A DNA stretch of 33,340 nucleotides from Leucobacter sp. G161 (GTDB lineage: Bacteria > Actinomycetota > Actinomycetes > Actinomycetales > Microbacteriaceae), in assembly GCF_001482305.1 (NCBI RefSeq), contig NZ_LOHP01000034.1:1-33340 (forward strand), read 5' to 3'. The translations under genes were made by a program, and so were the position numbers. The notes under the pieces were generated by a model. It had not been told where the DNA came from. It did no database searches and saw nothing but the letters and a program-made list of their open reading frames with translations. Shown piece after piece: positions 24,872 to 33,340 of the stretch. The first letter of the stretch is position 1; the number at the start of each line of letters is the position of its first letter.

Positions 24872-25892
24872 GCGCGCCGGCCCCGCGAGCGAGCTCCGAC
24901 ATCTCGACGAGGCGCGCGCGGTCGCGCAGGAGCGGCAGCAGCGTGCCGCTCACCCATGCCGGCGTAAGCTCGGCATCGTCGACCATGAGCGCCCCGCCGG
25001 CGGCAACGACGCCCGCTGCGTTCGCCCGCTGCTCGCCGTTGCCGTGGCTCAGTGGCACGAAGACCGCTGGGACGCCGAGCCCGGAGAGCTCGCTCACGGT
25101 CGTGGATCCAGCCCGCGAGATCGCGAGATCACAGGCGGCGAACGCGAGGTCCATCCGGTCGCAGTATTCGATGATCTGGTACCCGGGCACGCCCGGATCC
25201 TCGATCTCGGTCAATCCTCCCCAGACGTGCAGCACCTGCACCCCGGCGTCGACGATGGCCTGCGCGGAGCCTGAGACGCCGCGGTTGATTGCGCGCGCCC
25301 CGAGCGATCCGCCGGTCACGAGCAGTGTGGGTGTGTCTGCTTCGAAGCCGAAGTGCTCGCGCGCCTGCGTACGCAGCCCGGCAAGATCGAGCTCCTCAAT
25401 CTCTGGACGCAGCGGCATACCGGTCACCCGTGCGTTCGGGATCGGCGTGCCGGCGAAGGTGACGCCAACATACTGCGTCGACCGTGCACCGAGCTTGTTC
25501 GCCATCCCTGGCTTCGCGTTCGCCTCGTGAATGACTGAGGGGATGCCTTCCTTCGCCGCGGCACGGTACGCGGGCGCGGAGGCGTAGCCGCCGAAGCCGA
25601 CCACGACGTCAACGCCGCGCTCTCGAATGAGCTGGCGGACCTCACGGATCGCTCGGAAATACTTCGCGGGGAAGGTCAACGCGTAACCGTTCGGGCGGCG
25701 CGGAAATGGCAACCTGTCGATGGTCGACAGCTCGTAGCCACGCTCAGGCACGAGTCGCGCTTCAAGTCCCTCCTGCGTACCAAGCACCACGATGTCCGCG
25801 TCGGCTTCGCGCGCCCGAATCCGATCGGCGAGAGCGAGGAGCGGGTTCACGTGGCCAGCAGTGCCACCGCCGGCAAGGAGATACGTCGTCAT
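24816..25892 (-). CDS. murG: UDP-GlcNAc:lipid I GlcNAc transferase MurG
   Basis: Peripheral membrane glycosyltransferase that turns lipid I into lipid II. The 358-aa chain starts TTYLLAGGGTAGHVNPLLAL (residues 2-21, acceptor/phosphate loop), then VVGFGGYASAPAYRAA and VIHEANAKPGMANKLGA. The second domain has LLVTGGSLGARAIN and the UDP-GlcNAc-binding ISRAGSTTVSELSGLGVPAVFVPL, then GEQRANA. The ATG at 25892 lies 5 bases after the ftsW stop. No clear ribosome binding site is seen, so initiation may be coupled. Confidence 0.97.
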   Translation of the reverse strand: MTTYLLAGGGTAGHVNPLLALADRIRAREADADIVVLGTQEGLEARLVPERGYELSTIDRLPFPRRPNGYALTFPAKYFRAIREVRQLIRERGVDVVVGFGGYASAPAYRAAAKEGIPSVIHEANAKPGMANKLGARSTQYVGVTFAGTPIPNARVTGMPLRPEIEELDLAGLRTQAREHFGFEADTPTLLVTGGSLGARAINRGVSGSAQAIVDAGVQVLHVWGGLTEIEDPGVPGYQIIEYCDRMDLAFAACDLAISRAGSTTVSELSGLGVPAVFVPLSHGNGEQRANAAGVVAAGGALMVDDAELTPAWVSGTLLPLLRDRARLVEMSELARGAGALDGTAKLYDLVHEALAAR

Positions 25893-25897
25893 ACTAG

Positions 25898-27124
25898 CTA
25901 TCGTGCCACGAATGCGTCGTCGCCAAGTTCCTGCCGGTGCGCGTTCGCGTCTCGCGCGATCGAAATCACCACGCCCATTGTCACGAGACACGACACCAGC
26001 GCCGTGCCACCTGAGCTGATCAGCGGCAGCGGCACGCCGAGCACCGGGAATAGCCGGATCACGACACCGATGTTGATGAAAGCTTGGCCGACGATCCACA
26101 CGAGTGCCCCGCCGACAACCGCGCGGCCGAAACGATCCCGGGCGCGCGAGATCACGCGCAGCATGAGCACCGCGAGCGCGATGAAGAGACAGATCACGAG
26201 CATCGCGCCGACGAAGCCGAGCTCCTCGCCGATGATCGCAAAAATATAGTCGTTGTCAGCGGCAGGAAGCCAGTTCCACTTCGCCTTCGAACCGCCAAGA
26301 CCGACGCCAAACAAGCCGCCGTTCGCAAGTGCCCAGAGGCCATGTGTCGGCTGCCACCCGATACCGGTGAGGTCGTTGCTTCCGCCCGAGTGCTCGAACA
26401 GGCGATCCAGCCGGTTTTGACTCGTCACGACGAAGAAGAAGACCGCGATGAATCCGCCGATCACGATGATGCCGAGCGACTTCCAGCTCACGCCGCCGAA
26501 GTACATGGCACCGATGACGAGGCCAGCCATGACGAGCACGGTGCCGAGGTCGCGGCCCCCGAGCACGAGACCGAGCGCTAGGAGCGCACCTGGCACGATG
26601 ATCGGCACGAGTTCGTGCGACACCTGCCCGAGATACTTTTCCTTCTTCAGGAGCACGACGCCGATCCAGACGACGAGCGCGAGCTTCAGCGCCTCCGACG
26701 GCTGCGCTTGGATATCTCCGATGAGGATCCAGTTTCGGTTACCGCCAACGGCAAACCCGAGGGGGGTGAACACCAGCGCTTGGAACAGCAGGCCAGCTCC
26801 GAAGAACCACCAGGCCCAACGCTTCCAGAAGTCGAGCTTCCGCGTTGCGGCGAACACCATGAGCGGGAGCCCCAGCGCGGCAAAGATGAGCTGCCGGGTG
26901 AACCCACCCAGGGATCCCCTGTCCTGCGAGTACGAGGTCACCGATGATGCGGAGAGCACCATGATGAGTCCGATGCCCGTGAGGAGCAGGGTGATCCCCC
27001 ACAGCAACGCCACGGTGCGATCGTTACTGCTCTTGGGGCTCCCACCGAGCGAAATCCGGGTGCCGGCAAGGGCGGGACGCGACTTCCCTCCCCCCGCTCC
27101 CGGTTGCCCGGTTCGCCCAGCCAT
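25898..27124 (-). CDS. ftsW: SEDS-family septal peptidoglycan glycosyltransferase FtsW
   Basis: Polymerises lipid II at the septum together with FtsI. The 408-aa chain has a basic Gly/Ser-rich cytoplasmic tail (1-35) and ten hydrophobic segments. SEDS landmarks: FTPLGFAVGGNRNWI, IQAQPSEALKLALVVW, LVLGGRDLGTVLVM, the long extracellular loop with NGGLFGVGLGGSKAKWNWLPAADNDYIFAIIGEELGF, and FPVLGVPLPLISSGGTALV. The ATG at 27124 lies 3 bases after the murD stop. Confidence 0.96.
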   Translation of the reverse strand: MAGRTGQPGAGGGKSRPALAGTRISLGGSPKSSNDRTVALLWGITLLLTGIGLIMVLSASSVTSYSQDRGSLGGFTRQLIFAALGLPLMVFAATRKLDFWKRWAWWFFGAGLLFQALVFTPLGFAVGGNRNWILIGDIQAQPSEALKLALVVWIGVVLLKKEKYLGQVSHELVPIIVPGALLALGLVLGGRDLGTVLVMAGLVIGAMYFGGVSWKSLGIIVIGGFIAVFFFVVTSQNRLDRLFEHSGGSNDLTGIGWQPTHGLWALANGGLFGVGLGGSKAKWNWLPAADNDYIFAIIGEELGFVGAMLVICLFIALAVLMLRVISRARDRFGRAVVGGALVWIVGQAFINIGVVIRLFPVLGVPLPLISSGGTALVSCLVTMGVVISIARDANAHRQELGDDAFVAR

Positions 27125-27127
27125 CGG

Positions 27128-28609
27128 CTACTCAGCGCCGTCCGACAGCTCGGCGAGGGCCTCTTGGAAGGCGCGTCCGCGGTCCGCATAGTCGGCGAAC
27201 TGATCCATCGACGCAGACGCCGGCGACAACAGCACGGTGTCGCCCTGCTGCGCGAGCTCAGCGGCGGCGCGCACCGCCTCGCGCATGACGTCGAGGCCGC
27301 GCTCAGCGACGACCTCGGTGACGGCCACCTGCGGGGCGTGCTTGGCGAGAATCGCCAACACCTCCGCACGGTCTGCGCCGATGACCACCGCTCCCCGCAG
27401 GCGCGTGGCGTGCTGGATCACGAGCGGGCTGATATCGACGCCCTTGAGCAGGCCTCCGACGACCCAGACCACCCCTGAGAGGGCGCGGAGCGACGCGTCA
27501 GCCGCGTGCACGTTCGTAGCCTTCGAATCGTCGATCCAGCGCGCGCCCGCCCATTCGCCCAGCTGCTGGGCGCGGTGTGGGTCGGGGGTGAAGCTCAGGA
27601 TCGCGCTCGCGATCTCCGCGGGCTCAACGCCGCGCGAGCGCGCGAGCGCTGCGGCGGCGAGAATATTCTGGCCCATGTGGGGCTGGCCGATGCCGCGGTT
27701 CTCGAGTTCCTCGACGGTGACAAGTTCGAAGGCCTCGTCACGCCGGCCGGTATGGAAGCCGCGGTCGATGAGGATCCCGTCAACCACCCCGAAGCCGCTC
27801 GGCGGCGGCGAGTCGAGCCCGAAGCTGATAGCACGTGCGCCCACGACGACGTCAGCCTCCTCGACCATGCGCTCGGTCGCGAGATCACCGCGGTTGTAGA
27901 CGCAGGCGACCTGCGTGTTCTCGTACACCTTCGCCTTTGCATCGCGGTAGCCTGCGGCCCCGCCGTGCCAGTCGAGGTGGTCGTCAGCAAGGTTCAGGCA
28001 GACGCTCGCATAGGGTGAGATCGAGTGCACGCGCTCCAGTTGGAAGCTCGAGAGCTCAACGACGAGCACGTCGTACCCGACGGGGTCACGCAACGCGTCG
28101 AGGATCGGCGTGCCGATATTGCCAACGGGCGCAGCGCGAAGCCCGCCCGCGACGAGCATGTGCGCCGTGAGCTGAGAGGTCGTCGTCTTCCCGTTGGTGC
28201 CGGTGATGCAGATCCAGTCAGCGATGCGGTCGGTCTTGTCACGCAGCCGCCAGCCCAACTCGATGTCGCCCCAGACGGTGACGCCGCGTTCGGCGGCCCA
28301 GGACACCACGGGGTGGTGCGAGGGATATCCCGGCGAGATCACGATGAGCTCGGGCGAGAAGGCGTCGAGCTCGGCGAGCTGCGCGTCGTCACTCTCAGCA
28401 AGCGCGCGCTCAGCGCCGATCACCTCGAGCAGGCGCTCGCGGTCTAGGTCGGGCTTGCCGTAGACCACACGCACCTGAGCGTTGAGTTCAACAAGCGTGT
28501 CGGCGACCGAGAACCCAGTGGCCCCAAGGCCCAACACCGCGACCCTCAGACCGGACCAGTCGTGATGCCAGCTCGTGAGCGCGTCCAGGCGCTCCTGCAC
28601 GGCGGTCAC
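27128..28609 (-). CDS. murD: UDP-N-acetylmuramoyl-L-alanine--D-glutamate ligase
   Basis: Adds D-glutamate as the second residue of the stem peptide. The 493-aa chain has an N-terminal Rossmann motif VAVLGLGATGFSVADTL, the ATP loop GTNGKTT at 137-143, NLADDHLDWHGG, and the C-terminal WIDDSKATNVHAADASL followed by GGLLKGVD. The start is the GTG at 28609, which overlaps the mraY stop (GTGA), as at other junctions in this operon; an ATG 12 bases upstream is an alternative. Longer extensions upstream overlap mraY in another frame and carry no homology. Confidence 0.96.
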   Translation of the reverse strand: MTAVQERLDALTSWHHDWSGLRVAVLGLGATGFSVADTLVELNAQVRVVYGKPDLDRERLLEVIGAERALAESDDAQLAELDAFSPELIVISPGYPSHHPVVSWAAERGVTVWGDIELGWRLRDKTDRIADWICITGTNGKTTTSQLTAHMLVAGGLRAAPVGNIGTPILDALRDPVGYDVLVVELSSFQLERVHSISPYASVCLNLADDHLDWHGGAAGYRDAKAKVYENTQVACVYNRGDLATERMVEEADVVVGARAISFGLDSPPPSGFGVVDGILIDRGFHTGRRDEAFELVTVEELENRGIGQPHMGQNILAAAALARSRGVEPAEIASAILSFTPDPHRAQQLGEWAGARWIDDSKATNVHAADASLRALSGVVWVVGGLLKGVDISPLVIQHATRLRGAVVIGADRAEVLAILAKHAPQVAVTEVVAERGLDVMREAVRAAAELAQQGDTVLLSPASASMDQFADYADRGRAFQEALAELSDGAE

Positions 28610-29691
28610 TGGCTCAGCACCCATTCGGCGTAGAACGACCCGATGCCGACGATCGCGAAGAGCCCGGCAATGATCCAGAATCTCACAACGATCGTCACCT
28701 CGGCCCAGCCCTTGAGCTCGAAGTGGTGGTGGATCGGGCTCATGCGGAAGATCCGCTTCCCCTTCGTCACCTTGAAGTACACGCGCTGCAGGATCACGGA
28801 GCCGGTCTCGATAATGAAGAGGCCACCGATGAGCACGAGGAGCACCTCGGTGCGGCTGAGGATCGCGAGTGCCGCGATCGCGCCGCCGATGCCCATCGAC
28901 CCGGTGTCGCCCATGAAGATCTGCGCGGGGTTCGTGTTCCACCAGAGGAAGCCGGCGACGCCGCCGAGGAAGGCTGCGGCGATGACCGCAAGGTCCATCG
29001 GATCGCGCACCTCGTAGCAGGCGGGTTCTCCGGCGGTCGTCGCGCAGTTCTGCGCTGCCTGCCAGAACCCGATGATCACGTACGAGCCGAAGGCGAAGAT
29101 CGAGGCGCCGGCCGCGAGCCCGTCGAGCCCGTCGGTGACGTTCACCGCGTTAGTCGTCGCGGTCACAATCACCATGACCCAGAGGATCACGAGAATGGTG
29201 CCGGCAATCACGCCGAGGCTCATGAAGTCGAACGGCAGGTCGCGGAAGACGGAGATGTGCGTCGACACGGGAGTGAGCCCGTGGTGGTCAGCGAACTGCA
29301 GGCCGAGCAGCGCGAAGGAGACCGCGATCACGACCTGGCCGACGATCTTTGCCCAGCCACCGAGGCCGGCAGAGTTCTGCATGCGCGTCTTCATGAGGTC
29401 GTCGATGAAGCCGACGAGCCCCGCGCCAACCGCCATGAGGATGACAAGCAGTGCCGACGGGGTCGGGGTTTCGCCCATGACAAGCTTGCCGACGAAGTAG
29501 GCGATGACCGAGCCGGAAATGAAGATGAGGCCGCCCATGGTGGGCGTGCCGCGCTTCGTTTCGTGATCCTTCGGCCCGTCCACGCGGATCGGCTGCCCCC
29601 AACGGAGCTTGTTGAAGCCGCGCACGAACAGCGGCGTCAGCAGCAGCGAATACAGCAGCGAGAATCCTGCTGCGATGAGCATGGCAATCAT
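28606..29691 (-). CDS. mraY: Phospho-N-acetylmuramoyl-pentapeptide transferase
   Basis: Integral membrane enzyme that transfers phospho-MurNAc-pentapeptide to undecaprenyl phosphate, giving lipid I. The 361-aa protein has about ten membrane segments and MraY motifs: KRGTPTMGGLIF, GFIDDLMKTRMQNSAGLGGWAK (aspartate pair), NAVNVTDGLDGLAAG, FLWWNTNPAQIFMGDTGSMGIG and the SPIHHHFELKGWAE histidine cluster. The ATG at 29691 overlaps the murF stop (ATGA). Confidence 0.98.
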   Translation of the reverse strand: MIAMLIAAGFSLLYSLLLTPLFVRGFNKLRWGQPIRVDGPKDHETKRGTPTMGGLIFISGSVIAYFVGKLVMGETPTPSALLVILMAVGAGLVGFIDDLMKTRMQNSAGLGGWAKIVGQVVIAVSFALLGLQFADHHGLTPVSTHISVFRDLPFDFMSLGVIAGTILVILWVMVIVTATTNAVNVTDGLDGLAAGASIFAFGSYVIIGFWQAAQNCATTAGEPACYEVRDPMDLAVIAAAFLGGVAGFLWWNTNPAQIFMGDTGSMGIGGAIAALAILSRTEVLLVLIGGLFIIETGSVILQRVYFKVTKGKRIFRMSPIHHHFELKGWAEVTIVVRFWIIAGLFAIVGIGSFYAEWVLSQ

Positions 29692-31136
29692 GCGTAAGCC
29701 TCCCCCAGGCGGTCTCCGAGGGCCTGCAGGCCCGCGGCATTCGACGACTTCACCAGCACCGTGTCGTCGGCACGGAGAGTTTCGAGTAGATAGTTGAACG
29801 CCTCATCTTGGGTCTCGAAGAACACGCTCTCGCCGTCCCACGACCCTTCGTTGATGGCGCTAATGTGCAGGTCGCGTGCCTCGCGGCCAACGACAACAAG
29901 CTCGCTGATCCGCAGGCGAACGGCCTGCAACCCGATCCGGAGGTGTTCCTCGATCGTGTACTCGCCGAGCTCACTCATCGGGCCGAGCACCGCCACCGAG
30001 CGGCCGCCTGGCTTCGTGATCTGCGCAAGCGTGCGGATCGCAGCGCTCATAGAGTCTGGGCTCGCGTTGTACGCGTCGTTCACGATGGTGATGCCGTCGC
30101 GTCCGCCGAGCACCTGCATCCGGCCTGGTGCGGCGAGCGTCGCCGCTTCCAGCTCTGCGATGACGTCGTCGAGGCTGAGCCCCAGCGTCAGCCCGACAGC
30201 CGCGGCCGCGAGTGCGTTCATGACGTGGTGCTCGCCGAGCACCCGGAACGACACGCTGCGCGACTCGTCACCGGCGTGCAGCGTGAACGTCGTCCCACTC
30301 GCCGAGGGCTCGATGTCGCTCGCGCGCACATCCGCCTCGGGGTGCTGCCCGAACCACAGGACGCGCGCGCCCGTGAGCTCGGCCATCTGTGCGACGCGCG
30401 GATCGTCGCGGTTGAGGATCGCGACGCCGTCGTTCTCCAGGCTGCGGACCATTTCGCTCTTCGCACGGAACGTCGCCTCGATGCCGCCGAATTCCCCGGC
30501 GTGCGCGAGCCCGACCGTGAGCACGACGCCGATGTGCGGGCGCGCCATGGCGGTGAGGCGAGCAATCTCGCCCTCGGCGCTCGCGCCCATCTCGGCAACG
30601 AGCGTCTCGGTCTCGGTCGTTGCGCGGAGCATCGTGATCGGGCCACCGACCTCGTTGTTGAATGATTTCTCGCTCGCGACGGTCGGCCCGAGCTTCGCCG
30701 CCATTGTTGCTACGAGGTTCTTCGTCGTTGTCTTGCCGTTCGAGCCGGTGATGCCGACGATCGTGAGCGCGCCCCGCTCGCGCAGCCGGCCGACCGCCAC
30801 CGCCGCGAGCGCGCCGAGCGCGTCGGTCGCGTCAGCTACGACGAGCTGTGTCACCGGTCTGGCCGCGCCGTCGGTGTCGACTTCAAGCCCGAGATCGGCT
30901 GCGCCGAGCTCGCGCTCGACGACGAGCAGCGCGGCGCCGGCGCGCACGGCTTTGCCTGCGAACAGGTGCCCATCAGTGTCGTCGCCGCGCCTCGCGAAGA
31001 AGATCTGGCCGGGCTGGACCTCGCGGGAGTCGGTCTGGGATTCGCCAGGGACCACGGTCTCGGGAGAGTCGTTTGGCGCAAGCACCAGCGTTCCGCCGGT
31101 GGCGTCTGCGATCTCGGAAAGAGTGAGTTCAATCAC
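29688..31136 (-). CDS. murF: UDP-N-acetylmuramoyl-tripeptide--D-alanyl-D-alanine ligase
   Basis: Adds the D-Ala-D-Ala dipeptide to complete the UDP-MurNAc-pentapeptide. The 482-aa protein has the substrate-domain TDSREVQPGQIFFARRG, the ATP loop GSNGKTTTK (131-139), EKSFNNEVGGPITML, AEMGASAEGEIARL, and the C-terminal NDAYNASPDSMSAAI and VLGPMSELGEYTIEEH. The GTG start at 31136 overlaps the murE stop (GTGA), and the stop overlaps mraY. Confidence 0.98.
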   Translation of the reverse strand: MIELTLSEIADATGGTLVLAPNDSPETVVPGESQTDSREVQPGQIFFARRGDDTDGHLFAGKAVRAGAALLVVERELGAADLGLEVDTDGAARPVTQLVVADATDALGALAAVAVGRLRERGALTIVGITGSNGKTTTKNLVATMAAKLGPTVASEKSFNNEVGGPITMLRATTETETLVAEMGASAEGEIARLTAMARPHIGVVLTVGLAHAGEFGGIEATFRAKSEMVRSLENDGVAILNRDDPRVAQMAELTGARVLWFGQHPEADVRASDIEPSASGTTFTLHAGDESRSVSFRVLGEHHVMNALAAAAVGLTLGLSLDDVIAELEAATLAAPGRMQVLGGRDGITIVNDAYNASPDSMSAAIRTLAQITKPGGRSVAVLGPMSELGEYTIEEHLRIGLQAVRLRISELVVVGREARDLHISAINEGSWDGESVFFETQDEAFNYLLETLRADDTVLVKSSNAAGLQALGDRLGEAYA

Positions 31137-32692
31137 GCAAGCAATCCTGCCTCGCGGAGCGCGCCGCGTACTTCATCCCGCGCCGAGTACGGGATAAACG
31201 CACCGGCGACCTCTTGGTAGTCCTCGTGTCCTGGACCGGCATACAGAATAACGTCGCCGGGCTCCGCGAGCGAAATGGCGAGGCGGATCGCCGTGCGCGG
31301 ATCCGCTTCCTCGTAGAGCGTCGCGTGGTTGGCGGAGCGGGCACCCTCGAGTAGCTGTGCGCGGATCTGCTCCGGCGGTTCGCTGCGCGGGTGGTAATCA
31401 CAGACGATGACGGTGTCCGCGCCTGCCGCCGCGATCCGCCCCATCTCGGAGCGTTTTGTCGTATCGCGGTCTCCGTCGGCGCCAAACATGAAGATAATCT
31501 TGCCCTCGACTACCTCGTCAAGCGCGTCAAGCATGGCCTCAAACGACCCGGGTGTATGCCCGTAATCGACGAAGAAGCGCGGACCAGCACCATCCTCGGT
31601 GATCTCTTCAAGCCGGCCTGGAATGTGCACCGGGATGAGGCCGTTGTCGAGACCAGCTTCGACCTGCGAGAACGGGATGCCCGCCTCGTGCAGCATGATG
31701 AGCGCGAGCGCGGCGTTCTCCGCCATGAAGCGCCCGAAGACGGGAACGCGGCCGCGGAAGTGAGCCCCCTCTGGGCCCTGCAGCACGAACGAGACCCCGT
31801 CGAGGTTCTGCGTGGTAACCGCGAGGTGCCAGTCGGCCGAGCGGCCGTATTCGGTCGCGAGCGTGGTGACAGGGATCTGCGACTGCTTCGCGAGCCGTTG
31901 CCCGTAGGGGCCGTCGACGACGACAACGCCGCGCTTCGCACGCTCGGGAACAAACAGCTCGGCCTTCGCCTGAAAGTAGGTTTCCATGTCGCCGTACTCC
32001 TCGAGGTGATCCTGCGAGAAGTTGTTGAAGGCGACCACGTCGAAGTGCACGCCGTCGATGCGATGCCGCCCGATGGCCTGCGCGGAGACCTCGATCGCGA
32101 CACCCTCGACACCGCGCTCGACCATGCGCGCGAGGAGTCCGTGCAGCTCGGAGGATTCCGGGCTCGTGAGGTTCGACACGATGACCTCGTCACCGATGCG
32201 CCGCTCAGCCGTCGAGCTCAGCCCAGGCGTGAGCCCGGCCGCTTCAAGCACCTGTGCGATGCAGTAGACGACACTCGTCTTGCCGTTCGTGCCCGTGATG
32301 CCGAACGTCTTCGCGCTGAGCTCGTCGGTGCCATAGACGCGCGCAGACAACTCGCCAAGGATCTCGCGGGGGTGCCTGTCGATGACGAGGACGGGCAGCC
32401 CGGTCACTCCCGCAGCAACTGCGCGGTCGCGCCCGGCTGCGTCGGTGAGCATCGCGGCTGCGCCGCTCGATGCCGCGCTGCTTGCGAAGTCTGCGCCGTG
32501 GTGCTTTGCCCCGGGCAACCCCACGTAGAGGTCTCCCGGCTGCACGTCGCGTGAGTCGATCGTCACGCCAGTGACGCCCGCCTCCCCGGTGTCATCAAGG
32601 AGTTGAAGGGAGAAGTGCTCTGCGAGTTGCGCGAGCGACACCTTCCGCGGGTGCTGAGGTCGGATCGTAAGATCACCGTTAGTGCTGGTCAC
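31133..32692 (-). CDS. murE: MurE ligase adding the third stem-peptide residue; atypical substrate motif
   Basis: Adds the third (diamino) residue to UDP-MurNAc-dipeptide. The 519-aa chain has TIDSRDVQPGDLYVGLPG, ATP loop GTNGKTS (134-140), TSPESSELHG, EVSAQAI at 201-207 where most MurE read EVSSHAL, FSQDHLEEYGDMETYFQAKAELF with the lysine that is carbamylated in the family, and CDYHPRSE (431-438). Enzymes using meso-DAP carry DNPR at this last site; here it is YHPR (433-436). This argues against ordinary DAP use and fits the lysine, ornithine or diaminobutyrate walls of Microbacteriaceae. The GTG start at 32692 is 11 bases after the ftsI stop. Confidence 0.94.
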   Translation of the reverse strand: MTSTNGDLTIRPQHPRKVSLAQLAEHFSLQLLDDTGEAGVTGVTIDSRDVQPGDLYVGLPGAKHHGADFASSAASSGAAAMLTDAAGRDRAVAAGVTGLPVLVIDRHPREILGELSARVYGTDELSAKTFGITGTNGKTSVVYCIAQVLEAAGLTPGLSSTAERRIGDEVIVSNLTSPESSELHGLLARMVERGVEGVAIEVSAQAIGRHRIDGVHFDVVAFNNFSQDHLEEYGDMETYFQAKAELFVPERAKRGVVVVDGPYGQRLAKQSQIPVTTLATEYGRSADWHLAVTTQNLDGVSFVLQGPEGAHFRGRVPVFGRFMAENAALALIMLHEAGIPFSQVEAGLDNGLIPVHIPGRLEEITEDGAGPRFFVDYGHTPGSFEAMLDALDEVVEGKIIFMFGADGDRDTTKRSEMGRIAAAGADTVIVCDYHPRSEPPEQIRAQLLEGARSANHATLYEEADPRTAIRLAISLAEPGDVILYAGPGHEDYQEVAGAFIPYSARDEVRGALREAGLLA

Positions 32693-32703
32693 GTGGATCC
32701 ATC

Positions 32704-33340
32704 CTACCCAGCAGTCCCGGGCTCATCGCCAATCGGGAGCTTCTCGTACTTGCCGGTCGACGGCGAAATGTGGAACTTTCGAATGGTTGACTCGGCTGCG
32801 TCGTGGAACGCAGTCACTGCAGCCGCTGTGCCGTCGCCGCCATGCGGGAAGCCGATCGTCGCGACAATCACGTACTGCGGATCGTCCATCGGGAACATGC
32901 CGGCAAAGCTGTAGACGAAGTCGGTGCGGTAGCCGCCCTGCCCGTCAGCCTGCTCTGCGGTGCCCGTTTTCCCGCCGATGCGGTAGCCGGGAATCCCGGC
33001 CATGTCCTTAATGAGCCCGTCCGTGCCGATCGTCTCGAGCATCTTTCGGGTGTCGGCTGCGGCCTCGGGCGAAATGACCTTGACCTCCTCGCCGTGCTCG
33101 GGCTTACTCACCTTGCCCGCCGCCGAAGTGCAGCTCTTGACGACGGCCGGCGGAATGCGTACGCCACCGTTTGCGATTGTCTGAAACACGCCGGCGGTTT
33201 GCACGATCGTCGAGGATAGCCCCTGCCCGAACATCGTGACGTAGCTCGTCTGCGCGTCCCAATCGGCGACGTCTGCGAGCCGCCCCGCGTCCTCAAGCGG
33301 GAGCCCAGCGTTCGTCGGCTGCCCGATACCGAACTTCGTG
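32704..33340 (-). CDS. ftsI: Septal peptidoglycan transpeptidase FtsI (PBP3), C-terminal part, cut by window edge
   Basis: The frame is open from the right edge to the stop at 32704, covering about the last 211 residues. The transpeptidase domain is recognised by TKFGIGQPTNAGLPLED, TSYVTMFGQGLSSTIVQTAGVFQTIANGG and the KTGTAEQ active-site triad motif in GYRIGGKTGTAEQADG. The catalytic SxxK and SxN boxes lie outside the window. It ends shortly after the fold, without a PASTA domain, and its stop is 11 bases before murE, so they belong to one operon. Confidence 0.95.
   Translation of the reverse strand, partial: TKFGIGQPTNAGLPLEDAGRLADVADWDAQTSYVTMFGQGLSSTIVQTAGVFQTIANGGVRIPPAVVKSCTSAAGKVSKPEHGEEVKVISPEAAADTRKMLETIGTDGLIKDMAGIPGYRIGGKTGTAEQADGQGGYRTDFVYSFAGMFPMDDPQYVIVATIGFPHGGDGTAAAVTAFHDAAESTIRKFHISPSTGKYEKLPIGDEPGTAG

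Noticed and set aside
25893..26099. N-terminal extension of murG into ftsW
   Set aside because: The extra residues are an ftsW shadow; MurG homology starts at TTYLLAGGGTAGH right after the ATG at 25892.
28610..28942. N-terminal extension of murD into mraY (604-aa frame)
   Set aside because: It is the wrong frame of mraY; the GTGA overlap at 28609 gives a normal MurD N-terminus.
1..33340. CRISPR arrays, insertion sequences, prophage or integrative elements, tRNA or rRNA genes
   Set aside because: No regularly spaced repeats, terminal inverted repeats, transposase or integrase genes, or recognisable RNA gene cores were seen on reading both strands.

Overview
The window is high-GC actinobacterial chromosome, most likely Microbacteriaceae and plausibly Leucobacter or a close relative. 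The evidence is the actinobacterial-style division and cell-wall cluster (no ftsA; SepF, YggT and DivIVA behind FtsZ), GTG/TTG starts, apparently leaderless genes, a PriA without a Walker A motif, and a MurE whose DAP-type substrate motif is altered, as would fit a wall with another diamino acid at position 3. The genus is an inference from gene content only. No rRNA, tRNA, CRISPR array, insertion sequence or prophage was seen.

Right part (about 15.6-33.3 kb, all minus strand, so read right to left): ftsI (cut by the window edge), murE, murF, mraY, murD, ftsW, murG, an MFS transporter, murC, ftsQ, ftsZ, yggS, sepF, yggT, divIVA, lspA and rluD. These genes make UDP-MurNAc-pentapeptide (MurC/D/E/F), convert it to lipid I and lipid II (MraY, MurG), polymerise septal wall (FtsW, FtsI) and build the divisome (FtsQ, FtsZ, SepF). 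DivIVA directs polar growth. Many junctions are 1-4 base stop/start overlaps. Two things break the pattern: an MFS transporter lies between murG and murC, and rluD carries an apparent one-base deletion that splits it into two frames.

Middle part (10.6-15.5 kb, minus): dnaE, nadE and msrA form a tightly overlapping group. Next come a Pr6Pr-type membrane protein, and a divergent pair of an SSB paralogue (plus) and a small lipoprotein (minus) separated by a 221-bp region with an actinobacterial-type DnaA box.

Left-centre (6.5-8.5 kb): an APH(3')-like phosphotransferase (plus), a TetR regulator (minus), and a divergent HPP-family membrane protein (plus). The tetR/HPP intergenic region carries two near-identical operator-like palindromes.

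Left part (1-6.4 kb): ettA with a strong intrinsic terminator, a hotdog thioesterase, a TesB-type thioesterase (plus), a gene I do not recognise, then rpoZ, metK and the N-terminal part of priA, which runs off the left edge. coaBC, commonly found between rpoZ and metK in actinobacteria, is not here. There is no gene-free stretch over 300 bases; the longest is 9004-9224.
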